Part shown: positions 52,224 through 62,300 of the stretch, piece by piece
How positions within the stretch are numbered: the stretch's first letter is position 1
Layout of the letters: every line of letters begins with the position of its first letter
Assembly: GCF_907165045.1 (NCBI RefSeq)
Contig: NZ_CAJRAU010000002.1
Coordinates: forward strand, 248,001-312,000
DNA: 64,000 nt
Direction of reading: 5' to 3'
Source: Dyadobacter linearis
GTDB lineage: Bacteria; Bacteroidota; Bacteroidia; Cytophagales; Spirosomataceae
The notes under the pieces: model-generated
Databases searched by the model: none
Seen by the model: only the letters and a program-made list of their open reading frames with translations
What the model was told of the DNA's origin: nothing
Made by a program: the position numbers and the translations under genes

Positions 52224-53207
52224 TTACAATTTAACAACCTGCTTGTATTTAAGCATGATCTGGATGTTCTCGATAATATCGTTGATACCGAGGTTGGATT
52301 TGTAAGTTCTCATCTGGCGTTTGAATGCAGTTTTTCGCTGCTTCAATTCATTCATATTGCGAAGAAAATCCAGATAAGCTTCTGCCTTGTAAAATTGAAG
52401 CGTAAGAATGCTTGGCAGCACATCGCTTAAAATAACCTGCAAGTGGTACAGATTGAGATCCGACCCGTGAAGGTGCAGGTGGTGCATATAATATCTGTTT
52501 CGGAAATAAATCCTTTTTACCGAATAGTTATCCTTATGTCCCTTTGTCGTAGCCGATACCTCGTGCCGGCACACTGCGTTGTGCTCGTAATAGCACTTCC
52601 AGCCCAGGCGCCACGCGCGGATCGACATTTCCTGGTCTTCACCGTAATATGGATTGAACATTTCGTTGAAACCGTTGATCGCTTTCAGCTTGCGCGTATC
52701 CATCAATGCGATCGCGCCCGACAGATAGAAAGTGGGGGTCAGCGTATCGGCGTCTTGCAGGTAAAAGAAATTACTTGGCTTGATCTTCCTGCCCAGGATC
52801 TTCGGCGAGCGGGCCGCATCGAGAATGTTGTCATCCTCCATTCCGATAATCCGCCCCATCACACCAAACGTATCTTCCAGCTCGAAATATTTGTATAACT
52901 TCTCGAAATACCCTTCTTCCAGCGTCACGTCGGTGTTGAGCAAAAAGATCAGGTCGTTGTTGGCCTTTCTGATCCCGAGGTTACAGGTATTGGCAAATCC
53001 GGAGTTTTTTTCCTTGCGGATGATAGTGATTTCGCTACCATAGTGATTTTCGAGGTATGATACCGAATCATCTGTGGAAGCATCGTCAACAACGATGATC
53101 TGTACATCTGGCCCCAATCCCTTCAATATTTTGTAGTTGCTCTCAAAATACTTTTCGAACAGATGTTTCCCGTTATAATTCGGAATAACTACGGAAATGC
53201 TTCTCAT
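52224..53207 (-). CDS. GT2-family glycosyltransferase, first gene of the operon
   Basis: 327 residues. SVVIPNYNGKHLFEKYF, IIVVDDASTDDSVSYL, FLLNTDVTLEEGYF and FGEDQEMS-like YYGEDQEMSIRAWRLG show a GT2 enzyme of the rhamnosyl/N-acetylglucosaminyl type. It is followed by a 112-bp gap and then the ABC exporter. Leftward order is GT, ABC, GT, GT, GT. Confidence 0.9.
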   Translation of the reverse strand: MRSISVVIPNYNGKHLFEKYFESNYKILKGLGPDVQIIVVDDASTDDSVSYLENHYGSEITIIRKEKNSGFANTCNLGIRKANNDLIFLLNTDVTLEEGYFEKLYKYFELEDTFGVMGRIIGMEDDNILDAARSPKILGRKIKPSNFFYLQDADTLTPTFYLSGAIALMDTRKLKAINGFNEMFNPYYGEDQEMSIRAWRLGWKCYYEHNAVCRHEVSATTKGHKDNYSVKRIYFRNRYYMHHLHLHGSDLNLYHLQVILSDVLPSILTLQFYKAEAYLDFLRNMNELKQRKTAFKRQMRTYKSNLGINDIIENIQIMLKYKQVVKL

Positions 53208-54003
53208 TAATCTTTCAGTTTTTGTGTAGGGTAAATTGTGTTTCCGATAGCTATATCATTAATGGTTATAGATTTAATCAGGAAAGCGGGGTGTTTCTCA
53301 AACGCACCCTGTCTTATTTCATTGCCTTCGGTAATAATCACTGCCTTTGTTAAATAATTGAACCATTAGAAAAAACGATACGGCCGCTTACGAAAAGCAT
53401 ATACGCCGCATTGTTCGGCTCGCTTTCCAGGACTGAAAAATTCAGATAGAGTTTTTTAAACAGCCCGGAAAACTAAACTTGTTAAGAGAGAAGGAAGGAG
53501 GTAGGTAAAGGATGCAGACGCTGCTGAGCTTTCAGAAAATTGATTTGCGGTATTATTCAAACACATAACTTCATTTTTTTTGTTTTGATCTCTATTAAGA
53601 GAAAAGTCGGGCGTTTGGAGCAGGCAAGATCTGAAATATCGATCGTTATTCATACTGTTAAAATTGAAACAAAATTTTCATGGCTAATATTCTGACTTGT
53701 ATATGCTAGGATACAAGCCGGCGAAAAATGGTTGGAAAACAGGAGCTGAATTTGTCACAATTATGACGCTGATAATCTTCGGCTAGTGTGAAACGCTTCA
53801 TTATCAGGCGGTAAAAACTTACATTTTGGGCAAATCTTTTTCTGGAATGTGTGAAAAAAAATACTCAACAATCTGCCGGTGCCGGAAGGAGAATTTTTAA
53901 TCAGATAATCCTCCAACTTTTTCACGATTGCGTTTGTTTACCGAAATAACCAGCATATTCCTGGAAAGCTGCACCTTCATTTGAATGCCAAACCACCTGA
54001 AAA
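53208..54003. other. Long gene-free stretch between divergent units
   Basis: About 800 bp lie between the glycosyltransferase operon and the DACNV-like gene. A leftward 65-codon frame at 53456-53653 has an ATG but no ribosome-binding site, family or signal peptide and is not called. No TAnnTTTG promoter was found on either strand. A weak GGGTG/CACCC hairpin is at about 53289-53309, without a T run. AT content is high around 53560-53700. Confidence 0.5.
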
Positions 54004-55182
54004 ATGGTCAATCCTGAATTGAGTTACCAAGCGAGTGAGATTCCTTCTTTTACTACATATAATGCGGCGCGTTCTGTCGCAGATCTGGTGGCCCAGCATT
54101 TTGAAAGCCACCACCAGGCTGTAAGCCGCTATTACGAACACGACCTGGCGCCGAAGCCCGACGCCCGTACGATTGAGTCTATTATTGATACTACATTCTG
54201 GGCAAGCCTGCGGAAAGAGGAGGGAAGGTCGCCCAAAGTTTCTATTGCATTCCTGCCTCCCGAAGACGCGGAGCACCCACTCATATTTGCCGAAAAATTA
54301 CCGCTTACTGCCAATACACTCACCAAGCTGGCCCCGGCTGTCGAACGTTCCGGGATACATTTGGGCGTTTGGCCCACGTCGGAAGGTTTGTGCATCTGGG
54401 GAACAACCAGGGTAATTCCGGGTTTGTGTTTTGTGCTCGAAGTAATCGAGCCGGGCATGCTGGTGATCAAACACAGGCGCGTCGATGGTTTCGGAAAATT
54501 CGTTAATGTGGCTGTATTGAAAGGCGACCAGATAAAGGTTGTGAACGAGGAAAGCGTGAAGGAAAGGGACTGTCCGTCGGTGATTAACTCGATGATCGGT
54601 TTCAAATCACCGAAACTCTGGAACAACTCGCCTAATCTACTCGTGCAGCTCGCGGTTTCCATGCGCAGCCACGAACGCGGCGGTATTCTTCTCGTGGTAC
54701 CGACTGGCCTGGAAAAGTGGAGAAAATCGATCATTCATCCGATTACTTATCAGGTTGAGCCTGCGTTTTCAGAGCTCGCGCACCTTTATAGAGGATATCT
54801 CGACGAACCCAATCCGCTCACCTGGCAGACGCAATTTGCCGCGGCGGTGAACAATCTGGCCGGATTAACAGCGGTCGATGGTGCTACTATCATTAATGAT
54901 CAGTATGAACTCCTGGCATTCGGAGCCAAGATCGGCCGGTCCGCGGACGGAGTTCCGGTGGAGGAAATCATTATGACAGAGCCGGTGATCGGCAACGTGG
55001 GCATGGTGGTACATCCTGTCCAAACCGGTGGTACGAGGCATTTATCCGCAGCGCAATTTGTTTATGATCAGCGCGATGCGATCGCTCTCGTTGCGTCGCA
55101 GGACGGACGTTTTACGATCTTTTCGTGGTCTCCGTGCGAGAAAAAAGTACAGGCGCATCGCGTCGATGCATTGCTGCTTTAA
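54004..55182 (+). CDS. DisA-like nucleotide-sensor candidate (DACNV-type domain)
   Basis: 392 residues, no signal peptide. Residues about 285-380 resemble the diadenylate cyclase (DisA N-terminal) fold: D292-G-A294 in AVDGATIIND, FGAKIG, then G343-T-R-H346 in the position of the cyclase GTRHR motif, and a closing strand ALVASQDGRFTIF. The second Arg of GTRHR is Leu, so diadenylate synthesis is doubtful; the closest named class is DACNV, a probable sensor domain. The first 280 residues are not recognised. It is convergent with DNA polymerase IV, 3 bp apart. Domain identity is inferred by eye. Confidence 0.6.
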   Translation: MVNPELSYQASEIPSFTTYNAARSVADLVAQHFESHHQAVSRYYEHDLAPKPDARTIESIIDTTFWASLRKEEGRSPKVSIAFLPPEDAEHPLIFAEKLPLTANTLTKLAPAVERSGIHLGVWPTSEGLCIWGTTRVIPGLCFVLEVIEPGMLVIKHRRVDGFGKFVNVAVLKGDQIKVVNEESVKERDCPSVINSMIGFKSPKLWNNSPNLLVQLAVSMRSHERGGILLVVPTGLEKWRKSIIHPITYQVEPAFSELAHLYRGYLDEPNPLTWQTQFAAAVNNLAGLTAVDGATIINDQYELLAFGAKIGRSADGVPVEEIIMTEPVIGNVGMVVHPVQTGGTRHLSAAQFVYDQRDAIALVASQDGRFTIFSWSPCEKKVQAHRVDALLL

Positions 55183-55185
55183 GTA

Positions 55186-56280
55186 CTAAGTGAACAATTC
55201 GAGCTGTCCCGGGTATTTGGGCTTGCGGCTGGGAATTTCGGGTTCATGAAAATTGGAAAGCGAGATCCCAAGCAGCCTGACCGGCTTTTCATTCATTTCA
55301 ACTTTGTCCAGCAGACTCTTCGCTGTATCAATAATCGCGTCAATATCAGTGACGGCGGAGTTGAATGACTGATTTCTGGTGATTTGAGTAAAATCGCTGA
55401 ACTTCACTTTCAGGGTCACGGTCCGGCCTTGTAACTGCTTTTTTTGTAGTCTGTTAAAAACAATCTCACCGATCCTGTCGAGTTCTTTGTGCATTTCCTC
55501 GGGCGTGGTCAGGTCGTAAGTAAAAGTATCCTCAGCGCCCAGCGACTTCGTTTCTCTGTGCGTTTGTACGAGCCGGTCGTCGAGGCCCCGGACGATTTGG
55601 TAGTAGAAATAACCCGTTTTCCCAAACCGCTTTACCAGCTCCTCTTCACTCAGCTTTTTAAGGTCTGCGCCAGTGAATATGCCCATTCCTTTCATTTTAT
55701 CGGCAGTTACTTTTCCGACGCCGTGAAATTTTTCTACCGGCAAACTGCTCATGAAACTTTCGATTTTTGAAGGTCCGATGAAAGTCAGCCCGTCGGGTTT
55801 ATTGATATCCGAGGCAATTTTAGCTACAAATTTATTGATAGAAACACCTGCGGAAGCAGTCAGGTTAAGCTCGGAACGGATCGCGTTTTTGATCTGACCT
55901 GCAATTTCCATGGCCGATCCTATATTCAGTTTGTCCTCGGTAACGTCCAGGTAAGCTTCATCCAGGGAAAGCGGCTCGATCAGATCGGTATAGCGCGAAA
56001 AAATTTCACGGATCTTGTTGGAAACTGCTTTATAAACCTCAAATCTTGGATACACAAAAATAATATCCGGACAAAGCTGAATAGCCTTGCGCGACGACAT
56101 GGCCGAGCGTACGCCAAACTTCCTGGCCTCGTAGCTCGCGGTAGCCACTACGCCGCGGCCGGTAGGAGAGCCGCCCACGGCCAGCGGTTTTCCCCGGTAT
56201 TCAGGGAAATCACGTTGCTCCACAGAAGCATAAAAAGCATCCATATCAATATGAATGATCTTTCTCAGCGGCGCTGACAT
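55186..56280 (-). CDS. dinB: DNA polymerase IV (Y-family translesion polymerase)
   Basis: 364 residues, a normal length. IHIDMDAFYASVEQRD holds the first catalytic Asp, SYEARKFGVRSAMSSRKA the fingers, and PLSLDEAYLDVT the second Asp-Glu pair. Helix-hairpin-helix and little-finger regions follow. The C-terminus GQLELFT is a good sliding-clamp binding motif. It is alone on its strand; no LexA-like box was sought beyond the visible A/T-rich leader, so SOS control is unproven. Confidence 0.95.
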   Translation of the reverse strand: MSAPLRKIIHIDMDAFYASVEQRDFPEYRGKPLAVGGSPTGRGVVATASYEARKFGVRSAMSSRKAIQLCPDIIFVYPRFEVYKAVSNKIREIFSRYTDLIEPLSLDEAYLDVTEDKLNIGSAMEIAGQIKNAIRSELNLTASAGVSINKFVAKIASDINKPDGLTFIGPSKIESFMSSLPVEKFHGVGKVTADKMKGMGIFTGADLKKLSEEELVKRFGKTGYFYYQIVRGLDDRLVQTHRETKSLGAEDTFTYDLTTPEEMHKELDRIGEIVFNRLQKKQLQGRTVTLKVKFSDFTQITRNQSFNSAVTDIDAIIDTAKSLLDKVEMNEKPVRLLGISLSNFHEPEIPSRKPKYPGQLELFT

Positions 56281-56437
56281 AGTGAGAGATTTGATTATTT
56301 AATAGAGTACTGTTGGTTAAAAACAAATTAAATAACTTTCAATTCGCATCATTTGGTAATTTTTTTTCGTAATCTCTATTGAATTTAGATTTACCAAGAT
56401 ACGCGCCTGACTATTAGTAACTGTTCTGACCTAACTA

Positions 56438-58576
56438 ATGCAACAAACTATACAATTTGCTAAATACCTACTCCTGTTTTTTTGCTTTTGCTTTTCTATT
56501 TCTCCCCTGGCCGCTCAGGACAAATGCGGTACAATGGGGCTACTTGATAAAAGATTCGAAGCGCAGCCGGCGCTGAAAAACATCTTTGAGCAGCGAAATG
56601 CGCGTTTGAAAGAGATCATCAATGAAAGGTTAAGAACCGGAAAATCGCTCAGAACCGCCGAGGACAATGTAATTCCCGTCGTTTTCCATGTGGTGCTCAG
56701 CGGCAGGATGGAGGTAACCGACGAACAGATCCGGGCTCAGCTCGATACGATCAACAAAGACTATTTTGGTGCCGCTGATCATCTGGCACAAGTACCTTCC
56801 TATTTTAAGTCACTCTTCGGACAGTCAGGTATTCAGTTCTGTTTAGCGCAAAGGACGCCAGACGACAGACCGACGACCGGTATTGAAATAGTGACCACCA
56901 CAAGAAATTCATTTGATTACACTACAAATCTTGTGAAACACGCCGAATCGGGCGGTTTGGATGCCTGGGACCCTGATAAGTATCTCAATATCTGGATCTG
57001 TGATCTTTCGGGTGGTGTGCTTGGTTACGCTACTTTCCCCGACGACGGCGTTCCCGACGAGCAAGGTGTGGTGGTGGATTATTCGTGTCTGCCAGGCGGA
57101 AGTTTTACCGCATATAATGGTGGAAAAACACTTACGCATGAATTAGGGCACTATTTCAACCTGTTTCACATCTGGGGCGACGACAACGATAGCTGTACCC
57201 GCGACGATGGGATTAGCGACACACCGCGCCAGCAAGGCAGCACCGGGACCTGTCCAACCGGCATTGTGCGTGACCAATGCACACCGACAGGAAATGGGAT
57301 CATGTATCAAAATTATATGGATTACACCCCGGACGATTGTCTGCTGATGTTTACCCGGGAGCAGGTCGCCGTGATGGAGGCGACTTTACTGGGGAATCGA
57401 TTGTCGCTGCTATCTTCCAATGCCTGCACGCCGGTCAATCTTAAAAACAAGGATGCTTCTATTCAATCGATCACGCAGCCGGAGCAGCGTATTTGTACCA
57501 ACACATTTATCCCGCAGATCATACTCGAAAACCGGGGTGCCGAAACCCTGACTTCTGTGCGCATTCGCGCGGTAATTGACGATGGGACCGAGCAGAATTA
57601 CACCTGGACAGGTTCGCTGGCTACTTACCAAAGGGTAACAGTAACTTTGGCAGAACTGCAAACCACGGAGGGTAACCACATTCTGAATATCTCCACTTTT
57701 AATCCGAACGGCGCGGCGGATGAAGATCCTTCCAACGATGCGCTTTCGATGGATTTCATTTATTATGAACCAATAGACCCGCCTGTGGTCGAGAGTTTCG
57801 AAAGCCTGTTTCCACCGCGGGGCTGGGATATTGTGAATGAAGATGGCGGCACAACTTGGGAAAAGACGAGTATTGCCTCTAAAACAGGCAGTTCGTCTGT
57901 ACGCATTTCGAATTTCAACAACCAGGTGATCGGCCAGCGGGATTACCTCCGTTTGCCGACAGTGAATATCGCCGGAACGGATTCTGCATTTGTTTCTTTC
58001 GAGGTTGCAGCAGCTACAAATACGAGTTCTTCGGCGCAGGGCAACGTTTGGGATAGTTTGCAGGTACTGATCAGTACAGACTGCGGGTTGTCTTATACAA
58101 GTGTCTACAAAAAATGGGGATCAACGCTGGTTACGCGGCGGGGAGCTACCCGCGTGGCATTTACTCCTAATGCAAGTGAATGGAGGCGGGAAGAGATCGA
58201 TATCAGTGAATTTATCGGTCAGGGAGAAATCCTGGTTGCATTTCTCAATTCAAGTGGAACAGAAAATGATATTTTCCTCGACGATATCAATCTGCGGACC
58301 GTCACGATCAATCCTAATCTGAAAGAAGCTGGCTTTCTGGTCACGCCGAATCCGACGAGCGGGCGGGTATCTGTGCAGTTTTACCCGCATCCGGAACGGC
58401 TGCGTTCAGTCTCTATTCTGACGGTAGGAGGTAAGAAGATCGCTGAAAAATTAGTTACGGGCGAAGTGAGTACCAATGTATATGAGTTCGATCTGACGAA
58501 CTATGCTTCCGGGCTCTACATTGTAAAGGCAGAATTTGAGGACCGGGTCCTGACCAAAAAGATCATCAAGAATTAG
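56438..58576 (+). CDS. M43-family (cytophagalysin/pappalysin) metalloprotease with T9SS sorting domain
   Basis: 712 residues. Signal peptide at 1-27 (LLLFFCFCFSISPLAAQ). Catalytic domain about 50-335: zinc motif H234-ELG-H238-YFNLF-H244, then the Met-turn region QNYMDYTPDDCLLMFT. A beta-rich region at 340-620 includes a CARDB-like module and a MAM-like one. The last 80 residues are a T9SS type A domain (VTPNPTSGRVSVQF, YASGLYIVKAEF, LTKKIIKN). It is a secreted, probably calcium-dependent protease. The terminator at 58582-58612 is shared with the next leftward gene. Confidence 0.93.
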   Translation: MQQTIQFAKYLLLFFCFCFSISPLAAQDKCGTMGLLDKRFEAQPALKNIFEQRNARLKEIINERLRTGKSLRTAEDNVIPVVFHVVLSGRMEVTDEQIRAQLDTINKDYFGAADHLAQVPSYFKSLFGQSGIQFCLAQRTPDDRPTTGIEIVTTTRNSFDYTTNLVKHAESGGLDAWDPDKYLNIWICDLSGGVLGYATFPDDGVPDEQGVVVDYSCLPGGSFTAYNGGKTLTHELGHYFNLFHIWGDDNDSCTRDDGISDTPRQQGSTGTCPTGIVRDQCTPTGNGIMYQNYMDYTPDDCLLMFTREQVAVMEATLLGNRLSLLSSNACTPVNLKNKDASIQSITQPEQRICTNTFIPQIILENRGAETLTSVRIRAVIDDGTEQNYTWTGSLATYQRVTVTLAELQTTEGNHILNISTFNPNGAADEDPSNDALSMDFIYYEPIDPPVVESFESLFPPRGWDIVNEDGGTTWEKTSIASKTGSSSVRISNFNNQVIGQRDYLRLPTVNIAGTDSAFVSFEVAAATNTSSSAQGNVWDSLQVLISTDCGLSYTSVYKKWGSTLVTRRGATRVAFTPNASEWRREEIDISEFIGQGEILVAFLNSSGTENDIFLDDINLRTVTINPNLKEAGFLVTPNPTSGRVSVQFYPHPERLRSVSILTVGGKKIAEKLVTGEVSTNVYEFDLTNYASGLYIVKAEFEDRVLTKKIIKN

Positions 58577-58581
58577 ACATA

Positions 58582-58612
58582 AAAATAGCCGGAAAGAGAT
58601 TCCGGCTATTTT
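58582..58612. terminator. Bidirectional terminator
   Basis: AAAATAGCCGGAA/TTCCGGCTATTTT 13-bp perfect stem with AGAGA loop; serves the M43 gene and the leftward gene ending at 58621. Confidence 0.85.
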
Positions 58613-58620
58613 ATTTTTGA

Positions 58621-59016
58621 TTAATATATCCTTTTAACGATCACTTTACTATTTGTCTGCGAAACTGCGAATTCTTTTGCATTCTCGTTCTCAGGCGCTA
58701 TAAAGATCTGTTTTTTCTTTTTTCCATCGGTACTGACCCAGTTGGCAGAGTAAATATCAGGGAGGCTGCCGGCGTAGATCGGGTGGTTGTCTGAAATCAT
58801 AAATACCTCTTCTTCTTCGTAGGCAAGTTCGAGGTCGCTGCCTTCGATAATGTCGCAAATGATCTTTAAACCGCCGGAATCGCCGTCAACAAGTCCTTTA
58901 ATCCTCGCCTTTCCGTAGAAAGGATCTTCTTCAAATTCCCATCGAATGTAATACTCAATTACATTTCCTATCTGAGAATCAATATAGTCGGCGGTAAGCA
59001 GTTGTTCCTGGCGCAT
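58621..59016 (-). CDS. Protein of unknown function
   Basis: 131 residues, acidic, no signal peptide. Contains YYIRWEFEEDPFYGKARIKG, KIICDIIEGSDLELAYEEEE and a basic C-terminal tail ending VKRIY. No family recognised. Well-formed composition and a shared terminator support a real gene. It is divergent from the second SusC gene. Confidence 0.6.
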   Translation of the reverse strand: MRQEQLLTADYIDSQIGNVIEYYIRWEFEEDPFYGKARIKGLVDGDSGGLKIICDIIEGSDLELAYEEEEVFMISDNHPIYAGSLPDIYSANWVSTDGKKKKQIFIAPENENAKEFAVSQTNSKVIVKRIY

Positions 59017-59376
59017 GTGGAATTTGTTTTCTTATACTCCTTTATAAAAGAGCAATGTTGTCCCAAAAGAAATAGGGGAGTTTAGCAAATGTAATCGGAA
59101 CCTTATTGTTTCCAAAAATTATGACGTGCGTTTCGTCAATATTTATCAAACTACAAAACATATACCGGCACGCGGATAAACCCCGGAGCATCCTGCATAT
59201 AGTTGCCACAGTTAGTGCCGGCACAGGTTTGCCCCGCATTGTTGAAAAATCGGTGCTTGCAGCCTGAAACGTGCTTTTTATCACCGATAGAAACATAGCG
59301 GTACGATTTTTGTCTTCCGGGGAGTAACTCATAATTATTTCGGGACAATAGTCCTTTCACCTAGCCAAAAATCTAT
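59017..59376. other. Intergenic region with possible short remnant frame
   Basis: A leftward frame at 59151-59360 starts at GTG directly after an in-frame stop and reads SYRYVSIGDKKHVSGCKHRF and NNAGQTCAGTNCGNYM, which looks protein-like; an overlapping ATG frame (59042-59332) reads less well. No ribosome-binding site supports either. It may be the 3' end of a decayed gene. No promoter for the SusC gene was identified. Confidence 0.3.
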
Positions 59377-62300
59377 ATGCAAGAAACTCGACGATTAAGC
59401 GGGCGTAGAGCCTATTCAGGCACGCTCACTTTTCTGAGGATTGGTTTGGTTCTCCTGCTGCTATTCTTTTTTGTCAAAACAAACGTTTACGCACAACAGG
59501 TGATTCCAGATTCAAGCCGCAAAGCAAAACCGGACACTACTATTGCACCGGTCGTCAAACCCGCAACTGATACCCTCCCCAAAACGAAAATACCGGCTGA
59601 TTCAATCAAAACTCCCGCAGATTCAGCCAATAAACCAGCAACCGGCGCAGTTCCCGGAAAAAGTACTCAGAATTTTGATCCGCTGGTAAAACCTACAACT
59701 CCTCCCGATACGACCAAGAAACCAGCTGTCGCAGCCGATACCACCGCCACGCCGGCGGAGCGTCCCGACAGCCTTAATGCAAAACCTCAAACCGGCAATG
59801 CGGCTCCCGGCCAACCGGCAGGTCAGCCAACTCAACCTGCTGCACAACCAGCACAGCCCGCAGACAGTGCAATAGGGCAGCAATCGCCCGAGCTGGGACC
59901 GGATGCGAAATCAATCAAAGGAAAAGTGGTTGACGAAAAGAATTCCGGATTGCCGGGAGTAAGTGTTTTAGTGAAAAATACGACAATTCAGGCGATTACA
60001 GAGCCCGACGGTACTTTCCAGATGAAGGTACCCGCTCAGGGAGCAATACTCGTTTACAGTTTTGTAGGTTTTACAACCAAAGAAATACCCGTAGGCAGCC
60101 AGACGCAATTTAATGTACAACTGCTTCCCGAATCGAAAGCGCTGAAAGAAGTGGTGGTAGTAGGCTACGGAGCGCAAAGCAAGCGGGATCTGGCAAGCTC
60201 TACTTCGCGTGTTTCTGCAACCGAATATAAGTCGGCGGTGATCAATACGGTCGATCAGGCGATCCAGGGCCGGACCACCGGTGTGCAGGTGACCGAAACC
60301 TCGGGCGAGCCGGGTGCAGCTGCTGTTGTCAGGATCAGGGGTAATAACTCGCTGAGCGGAAACAACGAGCCACTTTACGTGATCGACGGGTTTCCGATGC
60401 CGCCGTATAGGGAAGCGGGTGCCAACTTCACCGGCGCGTATCAGCAGAACGGATTGTACGGGATCAACCCCAACGATATTGAAAGCATGGAAATCCTTAA
60501 AGACGCCTCGGCGACTGCAATTTACGGTTCTCGCGGTGCAAACGGGGTCGTATTGATCACCACCAAATCCGGAAAACGCGGTGAGGGCAGGGTAGAGCTG
60601 GTAAACAAAACGTCATTTGGTACGGTCTCCAACCCGATCAAAATGATGAATTCCAGACAATATGCGGAGATTATCAATGAAAGTTATGCTTTAAGCGACC
60701 GTACTCCGCCATTTGGAAACCTCGATAGCGCATTCACAAATACCGACTGGGTCGCGGCGATCACGCAACCAAGTTTCCGGCAGGATGTAACGCTCAGCAT
60801 ATCGGGCGGCAGTGAAAAATCTTCCTATTATATCTCGGGAAACTATTTACAGGAAAAGGGTACGATCGTGAATTCGGATAACAACAGGGCTAGTTTGCGC
60901 GTCAACCTCAACAATGAAGTAAATAACTGGTACAATGTAAAAGGGCAGTTTTCTTTCAGCCGGCAGAAGTCAAACAGGGCTGTAACTGCTTCCCGTGCGT
61001 GGCCAAGTTCGGGCGGGTTAATGGACGGACTTCGCGCCGCGCCGACGCTGGAACTCGATTATCTTGGTAACAACAGTATGGGTATTCCCAATTATTCAGG
61101 GTTCTATTTTTCAAATCCCTTGAATGAGCTGATGGCGAAAACCGACGTGACGCAGAGTGACTATTCTATTCTGAATGTCGAGAATTACTTTAAGCTGGCG
61201 GAAGGGTTGCAACTGGTTGTTAGTCTTGCCGGAAATCAAAACCTGAGCAGACGGAAAGTATTTTTACCACCATCCACGGCAGAGGGAAATCAGGTGAGAG
61301 GAAAAGGAAGTAACAATACTTCCAATACGTACAGCTACAACGTCAATGCGTACCTGCAATATGAAAAAACCTTCAACAAAGACCATTATCTGAATTCGAC
61401 GCTGGGTGTGGAATATAACGACCAGACTGTTGAAATCGTCAACACCAACGCTTCTGGTTATGATGTGCCGTTTTTTGGAATAGATAATATCGGAAGTGCA
61501 CAATCTCAGGCGATCGGTTCCTTCAAGGAAAAGCGGATTCTTCAATCCGGATTTTTAAGAGCAAATTACTCTTACAAGGGTAAATATGTTCTCAACAGCT
61601 CGGTGCGTATAGACGGAGCTTCTGCATTCGCTGCAAATAATAAATACGGAATTTTCCCTTCTGTGGCGCTCGCCTGGAACCTGGATCAGGAAGAATTTAT
61701 GAAGGGGGTTACCTTTATTTCCAATACCAAATTCAGAGGATCGTGGGGAGAAACGGGTAGCCAGGCGATCGGACCTTACTCTTCGCTTTCGCAATATGGT
61801 TCCGGGTTTTATGAAATGGGGCCGCAGGGTGATGGCGCGGTGATCGGTACGGGTATCTTCCCGAATACGATCGCGAATCCGAACCTTTCCTGGGAAAGAA
61901 CGCGGCAGCTGAATCTGGGTATGGATTTCAATACCGCCAAAGACCGTCTGGTATTCAGTTTTGACTACTACAATAAGGTAACATCGGATCTGCTCCAACC
62001 AAGGAGAGTTCCTACACAGGCCGGCGTAAGTACCATTATCGACAACTATGGTACGATGCGTAACCGGGGATTTGAGTTGAGTATTCAGGGAAATATCATT
62101 CAGAAAAAGAATGTAACTTTTTCTTCGAGAGTCAACCTTAGCCGGAACATCAATACACTGGTCGATCTAGGCGAAAGAACGCAATCTGACTTTGTATCTC
62201 TCAATGGAAACCTGCTCGGCGGAGTAATGGGTATATTGACACCGGGAGAAGAAGTTGGCCGGTTCTTCGGCTTTAAAGTGCCTGGACTGACCCAGACAAC

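Noticed and set aside
53456..53653. Leftward 65-codon frame in the long intergenic region
   Set aside because: No ribosome-binding site, no promoter, no signal peptide and no family; its composition is not convincing.
59623..59883. Leftward cysteine/leucine-rich frame inside the SusC insert
   Set aside because: It is the complement of Pro/Ala/Thr-rich codons of the real SusC gene, which always yields such frames.
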